Shown piece by piece: positions 1 to 8,318 of a stretch of 24,615 nt of DNA. Numbering within the stretch: the first letter of the stretch is position 1; the number at the start of each line of letters is the position of its first letter. The translations under genes were made by a program, and so were the position numbers. Source of the DNA: Candidatus Nanopelagicales bacterium. Lineage in GTDB: Bacteria > Actinomycetota > Actinomycetes > S36-B12 > UBA5976. Under the pieces are notes generated by a model. That model was given only the letters and a program-made list of their open reading frames with translations. It searched no databases and was not told the DNA's origin. The DNA lies in contig JALRCB010000005.1 in assembly GCA_023257525.1 (NCBI GenBank), forward strand, positions 1 to 24,615. Direction: 5' to 3'.

Positions 1-819
1 ACCGAATGCATTCCAAAGACTCTTTGCGTAACCAGAGATCAAGTCCTGGTTGCTTTCGTACATTTTGCAGGTTGCGATATCAGATCCATCAATCACGCAA
101 CCAGTGAATCCATTTCGATAAAACGACCTAAGTAATTCAATGTCGTCTAGGACTTCACTTCTGACTTCCTTATGACCACCACTGGCCACATATGAATCTG
201 TTCTACAGACTAGAAATTGACCGTTAGCCACAGCCAGACTTGGACGAACTGAAGACCGAGTAGTTCGCAATGGCACGGTCGTCAACCATGACCACTGCAA
301 CAAGGGCTGCACAATTCGCGCGAGCAATGTTGGGGCCAGCTGCCGAGGATAAGGGCTGACTAAGTGCAGCTGGTTCTCAGTCAGCGCATTAATTGCACTT
401 GCTACCGCCAATGGTTCCAGAGTCACATCACTATCGATAAAAACTAAGAAGTCAGCATCAACACTTTCGGAAAGCCGATGACAAGCCCAGTTCTTACCCA
501 ACCAGCCCTGAGGTAACTCGGGCTCGCCATTGATCACCCGTAACTTGGGATGCGTCAATGCTGATAACTTTTCGGCTGTGGCATCAGTTGAACCGTCATT
601 CAAGACCACAACTTCAAACTGATCTAGTAACTCCTGATTGAGCACGCTTTGCACTGCGGAAGTGATTGAGTTTTCTTCATTACGAGCTGGAATCAGAATT
701 GCAACTCTTGAGGCAATGCGAGCCGGCTTTGGCCGAATCAAAGCAAAGTGATTGATAACTGAATTAACGGTGAGCAGTAACGAGATACCTACTGCAACAA
801 TGATTAACGTCGTTGCCAT
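1..819 (-). CDS. Family 2 glycosyltransferase, CruG-like, C-terminus cut by window edge
   Basis: 273 residues are visible and the frame is open to position 1, so the C-terminus is missing. A hydrophobic segment at the N-terminus (about residues 5-20) is followed by a GT-A core: ARNEE near residue 43, DGSTD near 75, a DSDV metal-binding motif near 122, a GGH motif and an acidic DDIE that could supply the catalytic base. This layout fits membrane-anchored family 2 glycosyltransferases such as CruG, which glycosylates carotenoid hydroxyl groups. The acceptor is inferred from the neighbouring CruF-like and CrtA-like genes. The start is taken as ATG at 819, overlapping the upstream gene by 16 bases. 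An ATG at 834 (31-base overlap) is an alternative; neither has a convincing Shine-Dalgarno sequence, so translational coupling is likely. The family call is firm and the substrate is tentative. Confidence 0.8.
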   Translation of the reverse strand, partial: MATTLIIVAVGISLLLTVNSVINHFALIRPKPARIASRVAILIPARNEENSITSAVQSVLNQELLDQFEVVVLNDGSTDATAEKLSALTHPKLRVINGEPELPQGWLGKNWACHRLSESVDADFLVFIDSDVTLEPLAVASAINALTENQLHLVSPYPRQLAPTLLARIVQPLLQWSWLTTVPLRTTRSSVRPSLAVANGQFLVCRTDSYVASGGHKEVRSEVLDDIELLRSFYRNGFTGCVIDGSDIATCKMYESNQDLISGYAKSLWNAFG

Positions 820-1595
820 AGCATCCACGACCATGGAATCAGAACAATTCCCATGCCGATAAACCCGGTTATGGCGACAACAGGTTGATTAAAAAATGGG
901 GAAACCGGAACTATGTTCACCAAGAAGCTGCCGAGCCACACCCAGAGCACAAGTGCGTATGGCGTTGCGTTAGAAATTTCAGATTGCTTTGGTTTTAGTG
1001 CAACGGAAAGTAAAGTAAAAATCAGTGCGGTAGATAAAAACCAGCCAAGAAAGTTTGTTAGCGGTATTTCCTTAGTTGCGATTCCATCTACAAACCAAAC
1101 CCAATAACCTTCATTGACCATTTGAGGATCCAGGTACAGATCCCAGGTAGACATGAGAAGTGCAGCAGCAGGAATGGTTAAGAGACTGGATTTAAACAGA
1201 TCACGCGATATCAACCAGGACGGGTAAAGCATCATGAACCAGGCAAATGGAATTAACAGCGGAACTCCGAGTACTGAAATTCCAAGACGCTCGGGATCGT
1301 ATTCATATGTACCAAATGGAAATCCAGTCGCTACTCCAAGAACTTCAATGACCAGAGTGGCTAGAAGAGCGATCATTAAGAACTTAACTAGAAATTCCTG
1401 ACCATAAGCCACATAAGCATGTAAGCCCGACGCCGCAGCAAATGTCAAAACTCCAGTGATCGTTAAAGCATCACGTGCTCCACCCGATGCAAGTGCCCAA
1501 AGAATATTTGCCAGCACCGTGGTGCTTGCTGCAACAATTGCTACAACCAAGAGACGATTATTTTGCAATTTTAGGTTAGGCATGTTGCTACTCAC
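804..1595 (-). CDS. cruF: CruF-like carotenoid biosynthesis protein (DUF422), carotenoid 1,2-hydratase
   Basis: A 263-residue integral membrane protein with about seven hydrophobic segments. Hallmarks of the DUF422/CruF family are visible: FPFGTYEY followed by LG..VLGVPLLIPFAWFMM near residues 93-122, then WDLYLDP and W.WFVDG near 150-172, and IPLTNFLGWFL. CruF proteins add water across the terminal double bond of acyclic carotenoid ends to give a tertiary hydroxyl, which a CruG-type enzyme can then glycosylate; that gene follows directly. The GTG start at 1595 overlaps the stop of the upstream crtA-like gene by four bases, which suggests translational coupling. An in-frame ATG at 1583 is an alternative start, preceded by AAGTGAG. 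The exact carotenoid substrate cannot be read from sequence. Confidence 0.87.
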   Translation of the reverse strand: MSSNMPNLKLQNNRLLVVAIVAASTTVLANILWALASGGARDALTITGVLTFAAASGLHAYVAYGQEFLVKFLMIALLATLVIEVLGVATGFPFGTYEYDPERLGISVLGVPLLIPFAWFMMLYPSWLISRDLFKSSLLTIPAAALLMSTWDLYLDPQMVNEGYWVWFVDGIATKEIPLTNFLGWFLSTALIFTLLSVALKPKQSEISNATPYALVLWVWLGSFLVNIVPVSPFFNQPVVAITGFIGMGIVLIPWSWMLWQRR

Positions 1596-2287
1596 TTGCC
1601 TAACTTAGAAAAATCTAGACCAGCAAAAGTTCCCGACAATTTCTTAACTTTAAATCTGGCAAATAGTTCTTCGGAGTACCAGCCAGTTTCATGCGTTCGT
1701 GCAATTACTGCCGCATGTGGCTTTTGTTTACTAGAAAATGCAGTAATGCTTTCGTTGGTTTCCCAAATGCTGAAAGTTCCTTGTAATCCAATTGGGGCTT
1801 CACCAATTCCCAGACTGGTAATCAATCCTGCTGTTGAGTTCAAATCCGCTGAGACCGGTGGCACACTGCGCCAGAACTCACGCCACCATCTAGGTTTGAT
1901 TGACGCTCGAGTAAGTGCAGCTGTTAGCCCATCCCATTTTTCGGGAACTGGATTACCAAACGGTGACTTTTTTGCCCAAGTACCTTTTGCAGACAGTGGC
2001 TCAAGCTCGATATTGGCCTCAGTTAGGGCGATCTTTCGCCATTGCCTAGCGGGCTTGCTAGTTAAGTAAGCCAATGAGTCTTCCTGAGTTTTCCAAACTG
2101 ACAGGACGCACCAGTGGTTTAAGTCTGCATCGCGTACCGTAAAGGTTTTACCTGATCCAGTGCCCATTAATTTGTAAAAAGTGAGCCCCGGCAGCTTGCG
2201 CATTGACAGACGTTGTCGCGCCATGAGCGAGAAGGCAATGAGAATATGACGGCTTCTTACTCGCGTGATATCTAGGCGAACAAACAC
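1592..2287 (-). CDS. crtA: Spheroidene monooxygenase (CrtA)-like carotenoid oxygenase
   Basis: 231 residues. The segment around residues 33-60 (LPGLTFYKLMGTGSGKTF, then a VLSVWKTQEDSLAYL-type stretch) resembles spheroidene monooxygenases, as do the central WDGLTAALTRASIKP and the later WETNESITAF and HETGWYSEELFARF segments. In purple bacteria CrtA adds a keto group at C-2 of acyclic carotenoids. The actinobacterial relatives are less studied, so the substrate is inferred from context. The length is near that of the family and no disruption is seen. The start is GTG at 2287, ten bases after the ybaK-like stop. An ATG at codon 22 is possible, but the upstream residues look genuine. The CruF-like gene overlaps its 3' end by four bases, making this the first gene of a three-gene carotenoid set inside a longer operon. 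Confidence 0.78.
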   Translation of the reverse strand: MFVRLDITRVRSRHILIAFSLMARQRLSMRKLPGLTFYKLMGTGSGKTFTVRDADLNHWCVLSVWKTQEDSLAYLTSKPARQWRKIALTEANIELEPLSAKGTWAKKSPFGNPVPEKWDGLTAALTRASIKPRWWREFWRSVPPVSADLNSTAGLITSLGIGEAPIGLQGTFSIWETNESITAFSSKQKPHAAVIARTHETGWYSEELFARFKVKKLSGTFAGLDFSKLGK

Positions 2288-2297
2288 ACTTAAGACT

Positions 2298-2810
2298 TTA
2301 GTCCGCTGCGACAGTAAGTGCTGTCCCAGCAGTGATCTTTAACAGGGAATCAAAGTCAAGGCTGCAAACTACATGGGTATGTCCGCAAGCACCCCAAACC
2401 ACTGAGTAGTCACTAAGAGCGGTGTCAACAATTGTTTGGGGTTGAAAGACTTCACCATCATGGAGCCATCCGATGGGGGAGACGCCGCCAATTGCAAAGC
2501 CACTCCATAGCCGAACGAAGTCCGCATCAGCCCGCCCTAGCTTTGGAACCCCAAGAGCCGACGCCACTATTGCGGTATCAACTCGGTGTCGGCCAGATGT
2601 AACAACGAGAAGCGGTCGTTCACCTTGGTCAGTGTCTATTTTGAAAACGATTGAGGAAGCGATCTGCCCAACTTCAACTTCAAGGACATTGGCTGCGTCA
2701 ACTGCAGTCCTGGCCGTATCCGCTAAATGTCTAATCTCGGTTGCAACGCCGTGACTTTCAAGTTCAGTGCGAACTCGCTTTACTGAGGCATGCTCAGTTT
2801 GCGCAGTCAT
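2298..2810 (-). CDS. YbaK/EbsC-family aminoacyl-tRNA deacylase-like protein
   Basis: 170 residues covering one YbaK/aminoacyl-tRNA editing domain. Visible family signatures are the SSIVFK segment near residue 53, which carries the conserved lysine, then GVSPIGW near 110 and a GACGHTH segment near 141. Free-standing members hydrolyse mischarged tRNA, for example Cys-tRNAPro for YbaK; the specificity of this one cannot be assigned. The prolyl-tRNA synthetase at 10434-12203 has its own inserted editing domain of the same fold, so any role here would be additional. The ATG at 2810 is five bases past the aminotransferase stop, and the carotenoid oxygenase follows ten bases downstream, so it appears to be an operon passenger. 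No functional link to either neighbour is evident. Confidence 0.85.
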   Translation of the reverse strand: MTAQTEHASVKRVRTELESHGVATEIRHLADTARTAVDAANVLEVEVGQIASSIVFKIDTDQGERPLLVVTSGRHRVDTAIVASALGVPKLGRADADFVRLWSGFAIGGVSPIGWLHDGEVFQPQTIVDTALSDYSVVWGACGHTHVVCSLDFDSLLKITAGTALTVAAD

Positions 2811-2815
2811 GTCGA

Positions 2816-4168
2816 TTAGGCAGTTGCTTCTTTGAATTGCTGTTCAATGATTGTTAGGGCATCTTCAAGTAAGTGCTCAGACATAACCATTGGCGGCAGG
2901 AAGCGAAGAACGTTTCCGTAGGTACCAGCTGTAAGAACAAGAACACCATTTACATGGCAAGCCTTAGCAACTTTGTTTGTCATTTCAGCATCAGGCTCCA
3001 TAGAACCCTTCTTGACAATTTCCACAGCAACCATTGCGCCACGACCACGAACATCGCAGATAACTCCAGTATCGTCAGCAATCTTTTGCAATCTTGGTTT
3101 CATGATTTCTTCGATGCGACGAGCTTTTGCGTTTAGATCTTCGCGTTCCATGACTGCAATAGATCCAAGTGCAGCAGCACATGCGATCGGGCTACCTGCA
3201 TAAGTTCCACCAAGGCCACCGGCTTCTACGGAATCCATGATTTCGGCGCGGCCAGTAATTGCGGATAGTGGAAGACCACCAGCAATGCCTTTAGCAGTGA
3301 TGATCATGTCCGGAACAATGCCTTCATGCTCAGAAGCAAACCATTGTCCAGTGCGGCAGAAGCCAGTCTGAACTTCATCGGCTATAAATACGATTCCGTT
3401 GTCCTTAGAGAACTTAACTAGTTCCGGTAGGAAACCAACGGCTGGAACTACGAAGCCACCTTCACCTTGAATTGGTTCAATCACAATCGCAGCAATGTTG
3501 TCTGCACCGAGTTCCTTATTCATCTTGCTGATCGCGTGCGCAGCAGCTTCAGCACCGGTTAGGCCATCGTGCGAAGGATTAGACATTGGCATGCGATAAA
3601 TTTCTGGAGCAAATGGTCCAAAGCCCTGCTTGTATGGAATGTTCTTGGCAGTCATACCCATGGTTAAGTTGGTGCGACCGTGGTATCCGTGTTCAAAAAC
3701 TACAACCATCTGACGCTTTGTGTAGGAGCGAGCAACCTTGACGGCGTTTTCTACTGCTTCCGCACCTGAATTGAATAGCGCCGAACGCTTTTCGTGATCT
3801 CCAGGAGTTAAACGGTTAAGCGCTTCACATACTTCTACGTAGCCTTCGTAGGGAGTAACGGTAAAGCAAGTATGTGTGAATCTGGCGACCTGCTCTTGAA
3901 CCCGAGTCACAACATCTTCAGCTGCGTTACCGACACCAGTAACTGCAATGCCAGAACCCATGTCAATCAAGGAGTTGCCGTCAATGTCAACGACGATGCC
4001 ACCTGCGGCACGCTCGATATAGATAGGTAGGGCCGCACCGACCCCGCCACTAACCGCACTCAGGCGACGGGCTTGCATTGCCACGGATTTTGGTCCAGGA
4101 ATAGCGGTTACCAGGTTTCGCTCTTGAGCGATGTCATTTACAGGGGCTGAGATATTTGTAGCAGTCAT
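2816..4168 (-). CDS. gabT: 4-aminobutyrate aminotransferase, class III PLP-dependent
   Basis: About 450 residues of a class III aminotransferase. The protein shows FNSGAEAVENAVKVAR (cofactor phosphate loop), FEHGYHGRTNLTMGMTAK, IEPIQGEGGF, the ADEVQTGFCRTG motif with the PLP-binding aspartate, and AKGIAGGLPLSA with the Schiff-base lysine near residue 293. These match actinobacterial GabT, which converts 4-aminobutyrate and 2-oxoglutarate to succinate semialdehyde and glutamate. ATG at 4168 is preferred. A GTG two codons upstream (4174) is in frame, but a -10-like hexamer lies 7 bases before the ATG, which points to a leaderless mRNA starting at or near it. The divergent aldehyde dehydrogenase would oxidise the product. 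The ybaK-like and carotenoid genes follow closely on the same strand. Confidence 0.92.
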   Translation of the reverse strand: MTATNISAPVNDIAQERNLVTAIPGPKSVAMQARRLSAVSGGVGAALPIYIERAAGGIVVDIDGNSLIDMGSGIAVTGVGNAAEDVVTRVQEQVARFTHTCFTVTPYEGYVEVCEALNRLTPGDHEKRSALFNSGAEAVENAVKVARSYTKRQMVVVFEHGYHGRTNLTMGMTAKNIPYKQGFGPFAPEIYRMPMSNPSHDGLTGAEAAAHAISKMNKELGADNIAAIVIEPIQGEGGFVVPAVGFLPELVKFSKDNGIVFIADEVQTGFCRTGQWFASEHEGIVPDMIITAKGIAGGLPLSAITGRAEIMDSVEAGGLGGTYAGSPIACAAALGSIAVMEREDLNAKARRIEEIMKPRLQKIADDTGVICDVRGRGAMVAVEIVKKGSMEPDAEMTNKVAKACHVNGVLVLTAGTYGNVLRFLPPMVMSEHLLEDALTIIEQQFKEATA

Positions 4169-4203
4169 GCACACAATGTTAGACCTGAGACAGATTCTGA
4201 CAA
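4169..4203 (-). promoter_or_regulatory. Leaderless promoter candidate for the gabT-carotenoid operon
   Basis: On the minus strand, TTGTCA (4198-4203, five of six matches to TTGACA) is followed after 16 bases by TAACAT (4176-4181). Seven bases then separate it from ATG at 4168. This places the expected transcription start on the A of the start codon. No Shine-Dalgarno sequence is present upstream, consistent with leaderless translation, which is common in Actinobacteria. Confidence 0.55.
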
Positions 4204-4248
4204 GTCGGCCCTAGGCAGGCTTGACCCGCAGTTAGTGGAAGGGCAGAT

Positions 4249-5712
4249 ATGGGCGTAACGTATGAGGATATGAGCGCTATTTACCCATTTTGGATTGCCG
4301 GAAAGCCTGCCACCAGTGATGTCGTTGCAGACGTAATTCATCCAGGTGACGGAAAAGTTGTTGGCCAGTATTACGTACCAAGTGCGGCACAGGTTGAAGA
4401 AGCTGTAGCGGCAGCCTGGGAGTCGCGCCATGCGGCTCGTCGTACCACAGCCGCCCAGCGCGCAGATGCGCTTATGCATATCTCTAAGCGTCTAACAGAG
4501 CGCGCCGAAGAGATCGCGCAATTGATTTTGGATGAAAACGGCAAGCCACTTTTATGGGCACGCGCCGAGTCGGCTCGCGCTGGAATGACTTTCCGTTGGG
4601 CAGCCGAAGAAGTACGCAGATTCTCTGGCGAACTTCAAAGACTTGATACCGAAGCAGCTACCGCAGGACGAATGGCAATTATTCGTCGATTCCCACACGG
4701 CCCAGTGCTTGGTATTTCACCATTTAACTTCCCAATGAATTTAGTAGCACACAAAGTTGCGCCTGCAATTGCAGTTGGCGCACCAATTATTGTGAAGCCA
4801 GCTCCGAGCACACCTTTGAGCGCATTAGTACTAGGCGAGATTCTTGCCGAAACAGATTTACCAGAAGGTTCATGGTCCGTTATTCCAGTTGGCAATGAAG
4901 CAGCACCTGGCCTAGTTGCCGATGTGCGCCTGCCAGTTGTTTCCTTCACAGGTTCAGACAAAGTCGGATTTGAAATTCAAAAGGCAGTTCCAAGCAAGCA
5001 CATAACCCTTGAACTAGGTGGAAACGCCGCCGCAGTTGTACTCGAAGACTGGAACAGTGAAAAGGATATGACTTGGGCGGCTTCGCGTATTGCAACCTTT
5101 GCTAACTATCAAGCTGGTCAGTCCTGCATCTCGGTGCAACGAGTTCTAATTCATGACTCGATCTTTAAAGAAATGACTAATCGGATTGTTGCTGCAGTTG
5201 CCGCTCTTCCAAATGGCGACCCACGTGATGAAAAAACTGTTGTTGGTCCAATGATCAATGAAGCAGCTGCCATTCGAGTTGAGGAATGGGTTAATGAAGC
5301 TGTTGCTGGGGGAGCGAAAGTTCTAACCGGCGGCAAGCGCAATGGCTCTTACTATGAACCGACAGTGTTAGCTGATGTTGCAGTTGACGCCAAGGTTTCT
5401 TGCAACGAAGTATTTGGGCCAGTCATGCTTGTTAATTCAATTTCTTCAACGCAGGAAGGCTTTGACATAGTTAACGACTCACCATTTGGTTTGCAGGCAG
5501 GCGTATTCACGCACGACGTGCAAACTGCATTCCTTGCGCACTCAGAACTTGAAGTTGGTGGCGTAATCATTGGTGACGTGCCAACTTTCCGTTCGGATCA
5601 AATGCCATACGGTGGCGTAAAAGCATCTGGCGTTGGCAAAGAAGGATTACTACATGCCATGCGCGATCTAACTCATGAGCGCATTCTGGTGCTTAGTGAC
5701 CTAGCGCTTTAG
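4249..5712 (+). CDS. NAD(P)-dependent aldehyde dehydrogenase, probable succinate-semialdehyde dehydrogenase
   Basis: 487 residues, full length for the ALDH superfamily. Visible motifs are SPFNFPMNLVAHK (active-site Asn), KPAPSTPLS, the FTGSDKVG nucleotide-binding loop, LELGGNA with Glu255, GQSCISVQRV with catalytic Cys293, and EVFGPV. The CISVQR context is the variant seen in the actinobacterial ALDH encoded close to gabT, rather than in E. coli GabD. The substrate is therefore assigned from the divergent aminotransferase and from memory of that neighbourhood, not from a diagnostic residue. ATG at 4249 has a good Shine-Dalgarno sequence, GGAAGGG, five bases upstream (4237-4243). dxr begins 17 bases after the stop with no obvious promoter, so read-through from this gene into the isoprenoid genes is possible. 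Confidence 0.87.
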   Translation: MGVTYEDMSAIYPFWIAGKPATSDVVADVIHPGDGKVVGQYYVPSAAQVEEAVAAAWESRHAARRTTAAQRADALMHISKRLTERAEEIAQLILDENGKPLLWARAESARAGMTFRWAAEEVRRFSGELQRLDTEAATAGRMAIIRRFPHGPVLGISPFNFPMNLVAHKVAPAIAVGAPIIVKPAPSTPLSALVLGEILAETDLPEGSWSVIPVGNEAAPGLVADVRLPVVSFTGSDKVGFEIQKAVPSKHITLELGGNAAAVVLEDWNSEKDMTWAASRIATFANYQAGQSCISVQRVLIHDSIFKEMTNRIVAAVAALPNGDPRDEKTVVGPMINEAAAIRVEEWVNEAVAGGAKVLTGGKRNGSYYEPTVLADVAVDAKVSCNEVFGPVMLVNSISSTQEGFDIVNDSPFGLQAGVFTHDVQTAFLAHSELEVGGVIIGDVPTFRSDQMPYGGVKASGVGKEGLLHAMRDLTHERILVLSDLAL

Positions 5713-5729
5713 TCGATGCTAAGAAATTC

Positions 5730-6932
5730 ATGCGTTCGGTAATTGTTCTGGGGTCCACCGGAAGCATTGGAACTCAAACTTTAGAAGTAATCAGAGCAAG
5801 CGACTTTGAATTCAAAGTTGTTGGAATTTCTGCCGGTGGTAACAATCCAAGTTTGCTCGCCGAGCAAGCTCTCGAGTTTCAAGTTGAATACGTTGCGATA
5901 GCAAATGCCACAGCAGCGCAAGATGTGCAGCTAGCCATTTACGCACAAGCTAAGAAAGCTGGATACTCCGAAGGTAACTTCACGCTTCCAAAAATGCTCG
6001 TTGGACCGCAGGCAGCAACTGAACTTGCGGGAGTATCGGCTGACGTTGTGGTTAATGGAATTACTGGAGCGGTCGGATTACTGCCAACGGTTGCGGCTTT
6101 GACTGCTGGGTCAGTATTGGCACTAGCAAACAAAGAGTCACTAGTAATTGGTGGAACGGCAGTTACCAAACTGGCAAAGCCAGGGCAGATTGTTCCAGTC
6201 GATAGTGAGCATTCAGCAATCGCACAATGTTTGCGCTCAGGTGAGGCAAGTGAAGTTAAGCGCTTAGTTCTTACTGCAAGCGGTGGACCTTTCCGAGGTA
6301 AGTCGCGCAAGGATCTTGAGTCAGTAACGCCAGAGCAAGCCTTGAATCATCCGACCTGGGCAATGGGTCCAGTAGTAACGATCAATTCCGCAACCATGAT
6401 GAATAAAGGCCTCGAAGTTATAGAGGCGCACCTGCTATTTGGTATTGATTTTGAAAACATTGATGTAGTCGTACATCCGCAGTCAGTCGTTCACTCCATG
6501 GTCGAATTCATTGATGGTTCCACAGTTGCCCAAGCAAGCCCTCCTGACATGAGGTTGCCAATAGCTCTAGGTCTGGTTTGGCCAAACCGAATTACCGGAA
6601 TAGCAAGTGGCTGCGATTGGACGCAGGCCACTAGTTGGACTTTCGAACCTCTAGACAACGAAGTATTTACTGCCGTAGAACTGGCGAAATTGGCTGGTTC
6701 CCGAGCTGGAACTGCACCTGCAGTGCTTAATGGCGCAAATGAAGTTGCAGTCGCTGCATTCCTTGCTGGGGAGCTTTCCTTCCTGGGAATTGTTGATTTT
6801 GTGGCAGAGGTTTTGCAGGTTCACTTCGATTCCAATTTTGTGTCAGACCAAGACCTGACAATAGAAGAAGTTTTGAAAGCTGCAGATTGGGCACAACTAT
6901 ATGGTCGTGAATTACTTGATTCCAAGAAATAG
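5730..6932 (+). CDS. dxr: 1-deoxy-D-xylulose 5-phosphate reductoisomerase
   Basis: 400 residues, the usual length. The protein starts with a Rossmann loop GSTGSIG (residues 8-14) and contains ALANKESLV, PVDSEHSAI with the metal-binding Asp and Glu, the SGGPFRG substrate loop, HPTWAMG, NSATMMNKGLEVIEAH and HPQSVVHSMVEF. It catalyses the NADPH-dependent conversion of DXP to 2-C-methyl-D-erythritol 4-phosphate, the first committed MEP-pathway step in isoprenoid synthesis. The site-2 protease gene begins nine bases after the stop and ispG follows, the same dxr-rip1-ispG order as in Mycobacterium. The Shine-Dalgarno sequence is weak (AAGAAA, four bases or fewer from the ATG). Its product pathway would feed the carotenoid genes encoded at the left end of the window. 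Confidence 0.97.
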   Translation: MRSVIVLGSTGSIGTQTLEVIRASDFEFKVVGISAGGNNPSLLAEQALEFQVEYVAIANATAAQDVQLAIYAQAKKAGYSEGNFTLPKMLVGPQAATELAGVSADVVVNGITGAVGLLPTVAALTAGSVLALANKESLVIGGTAVTKLAKPGQIVPVDSEHSAIAQCLRSGEASEVKRLVLTASGGPFRGKSRKDLESVTPEQALNHPTWAMGPVVTINSATMMNKGLEVIEAHLLFGIDFENIDVVVHPQSVVHSMVEFIDGSTVAQASPPDMRLPIALGLVWPNRITGIASGCDWTQATSWTFEPLDNEVFTAVELAKLAGSRAGTAPAVLNGANEVAVAAFLAGELSFLGIVDFVAEVLQVHFDSNFVSDQDLTIEEVLKAADWAQLYGRELLDSKK

Positions 6933-6941
6933 GACCATCAC

Positions 6942-8252
6942 ATGCTGACCCTGCTCGGAATATCAATTTTTGCAATTGGCCTACTTTTGTCGATTGCATT
7001 GCACGAACTTGGCCACATGGCGCCGGCAAAGAAGTTTGGCGTAAAAGTTCCGCAGTACATGGTGGGCTTTGGACCAACACTTTGGTCGCGCATTAAGGGT
7101 GAAACCGAATACGGAATCAAAGCGATTCCACTCGGTGGCTACATTCGAATGATTGGAATGTTCCCTCCTAATCCAAAGGGAGTCCAAGATCGAGAACATC
7201 TTGGACGTATGGGACTAATGATTGAGTCTGCGCGTGAGGAAGTTCTTGCCGAGATTGCACCAGAAGACGAGCCACGTACTTTTTACCGATTAAGTGTTCC
7301 GAAAAAGTTGACCGTAATGTTCGGTGGGCCTTTCATGAACTTGGTAATTGCGACAATTCTTTTCACAATTTCATTGAGTGTCATCGGTCGTCCAGCAGTC
7401 ACTACAACAGTCAGTGAAGTTGTAGCCTGTGTGCCGACAAGTGCAAACCCAAATGGTATTGCTTCCACAAGTGGCACGTGTGAAGGTGGCGTCAGCACGC
7501 CAGCCACTGAAATCGGACTGGACGCAGGCGACAAGCTACTAACCGTTAATGGAACCGAGATTTCCACTTGGGAAGATTTGGGAACTGCGCTTAGTGATCA
7601 AGCTGGAAATATTGTTGATGTAACTTACTTAACTTCATCTGGTGAAACGGTAACTAAGACTGTAGAAGTAGCCGCACTTGAAACACCGGTTTTCACTGAA
7701 GCTGGTGAACCAACTGGGGAAGTCACAACCCGCGGATTCTTGGGAATTTCACCAAGCTTTGAACTGGTGCAATCGCCCGTTTCTGAAGTTCCAGGTTTTA
7801 TGGCAACTGTTACGACGAGCAGTATCGCTGCGTTAATGGAATTCCCAGCCAGAGTATTTGGATTAGCGGGTGATTTGTTCACTGAAGCACCAAGAGATCC
7901 AGAGGGCCCAGTAAGCGTTGTTGGTATCGGTCGAATTAGCGGCCAGATAGCTAGCAGTGAAGAAGTTCCAACTATCTACAAAGCCGGAGACTTAGTCACT
8001 TTGCTGGCATCGGTAAACCTGTTCTTATTTGTTTTCAACATGGTGCCGGTTCTGCCACTAGACGGTGGCCACATAGCTGGGGCGCTTTACGAGGGGGCTC
8101 GTAGGCAAATTGCCCGAGTGCGCCGAAAGCCGTTACCTGGCCCAGTAGATACTGCGAAAATGCTGCCGGTCGCTTACGCAATGTCGTTAGTTTTGCTGGC
8201 TATGTCTGCAATCGTTATCTTGGCAGACATCATTAAGCCAATTGTTTTCTAG
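6942..8252 (+). CDS. rip1: Site-2 intramembrane zinc metalloprotease (RseP/Rip1 family)
   Basis: 436 residues. The first transmembrane segment carries the zinc motif HELGH (residues 21-25). It is followed by FGVKVPQYMVGFGP and a GGYIRMIGMFPP loop typical of the family. A second membrane segment lies near residue 130, a periplasmic PDZ-like domain at about 155-270, and a late segment carries NMVPVLPLDGGH, which provides the third zinc ligand. These proteases cut membrane-embedded anti-sigma factors after a first extracellular cleavage; Rip1 of M. tuberculosis sits between dxr and ispG as here. Substrates in this organism are unknown; no sigma or anti-sigma gene is in the window. The start is ATG at 6942. 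ispG follows after 63 bases. Confidence 0.93.
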   Translation: MLTLLGISIFAIGLLLSIALHELGHMAPAKKFGVKVPQYMVGFGPTLWSRIKGETEYGIKAIPLGGYIRMIGMFPPNPKGVQDREHLGRMGLMIESAREEVLAEIAPEDEPRTFYRLSVPKKLTVMFGGPFMNLVIATILFTISLSVIGRPAVTTTVSEVVACVPTSANPNGIASTSGTCEGGVSTPATEIGLDAGDKLLTVNGTEISTWEDLGTALSDQAGNIVDVTYLTSSGETVTKTVEVAALETPVFTEAGEPTGEVTTRGFLGISPSFELVQSPVSEVPGFMATVTTSSIAALMEFPARVFGLAGDLFTEAPRDPEGPVSVVGIGRISGQIASSEEVPTIYKAGDLVTLLASVNLFLFVFNMVPVLPLDGGHIAGALYEGARRQIARVRRKPLPGPVDTAKMLPVAYAMSLVLLAMSAIVILADIIKPIVF

Positions 8253-8302
8253 TTGCTAGAACCCAGTGTCACCCTGGTAAAGCAAATACCCTGAAAGTGG
8301 CG

Positions 8303-8318
8303 GATAATAGAAGCTATG
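8303..8318 (+). promoter_or_regulatory. Leaderless -10 candidate at ispG start
   Basis: GATAAT (8303-8308), close to the TATAAT consensus, ends seven bases before the ispG ATG at 8316, so transcription could begin at the start codon. There is no Shine-Dalgarno sequence at a workable distance. No convincing -35 box is visible, so this is a weak call that rests on the hexamer, its spacing and the missing ribosome binding site. Confidence 0.4.

Noticed and set aside
1596..2069. 157-codon plus-strand open frame
   Set aside because: It is antisense to the CrtA-like gene, whose protein has recognisable family motifs; the antisense product shows none.
4221..4249. TTGACC at 4221 as the -35 box of the aldehyde dehydrogenase promoter
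   Set aside because: At 17 bases downstream the sequence is CAGATA, a poor -10, and it would place the start inside the gene although a clear Shine-Dalgarno sequence is present upstream of the ATG.
4165..4479. 104-codon minus-strand frame spanning the gabT-aldehyde dehydrogenase gap
   Set aside because: It overlaps the start of the aldehyde dehydrogenase and the divergent promoter region, and its translation has no recognisable domain.
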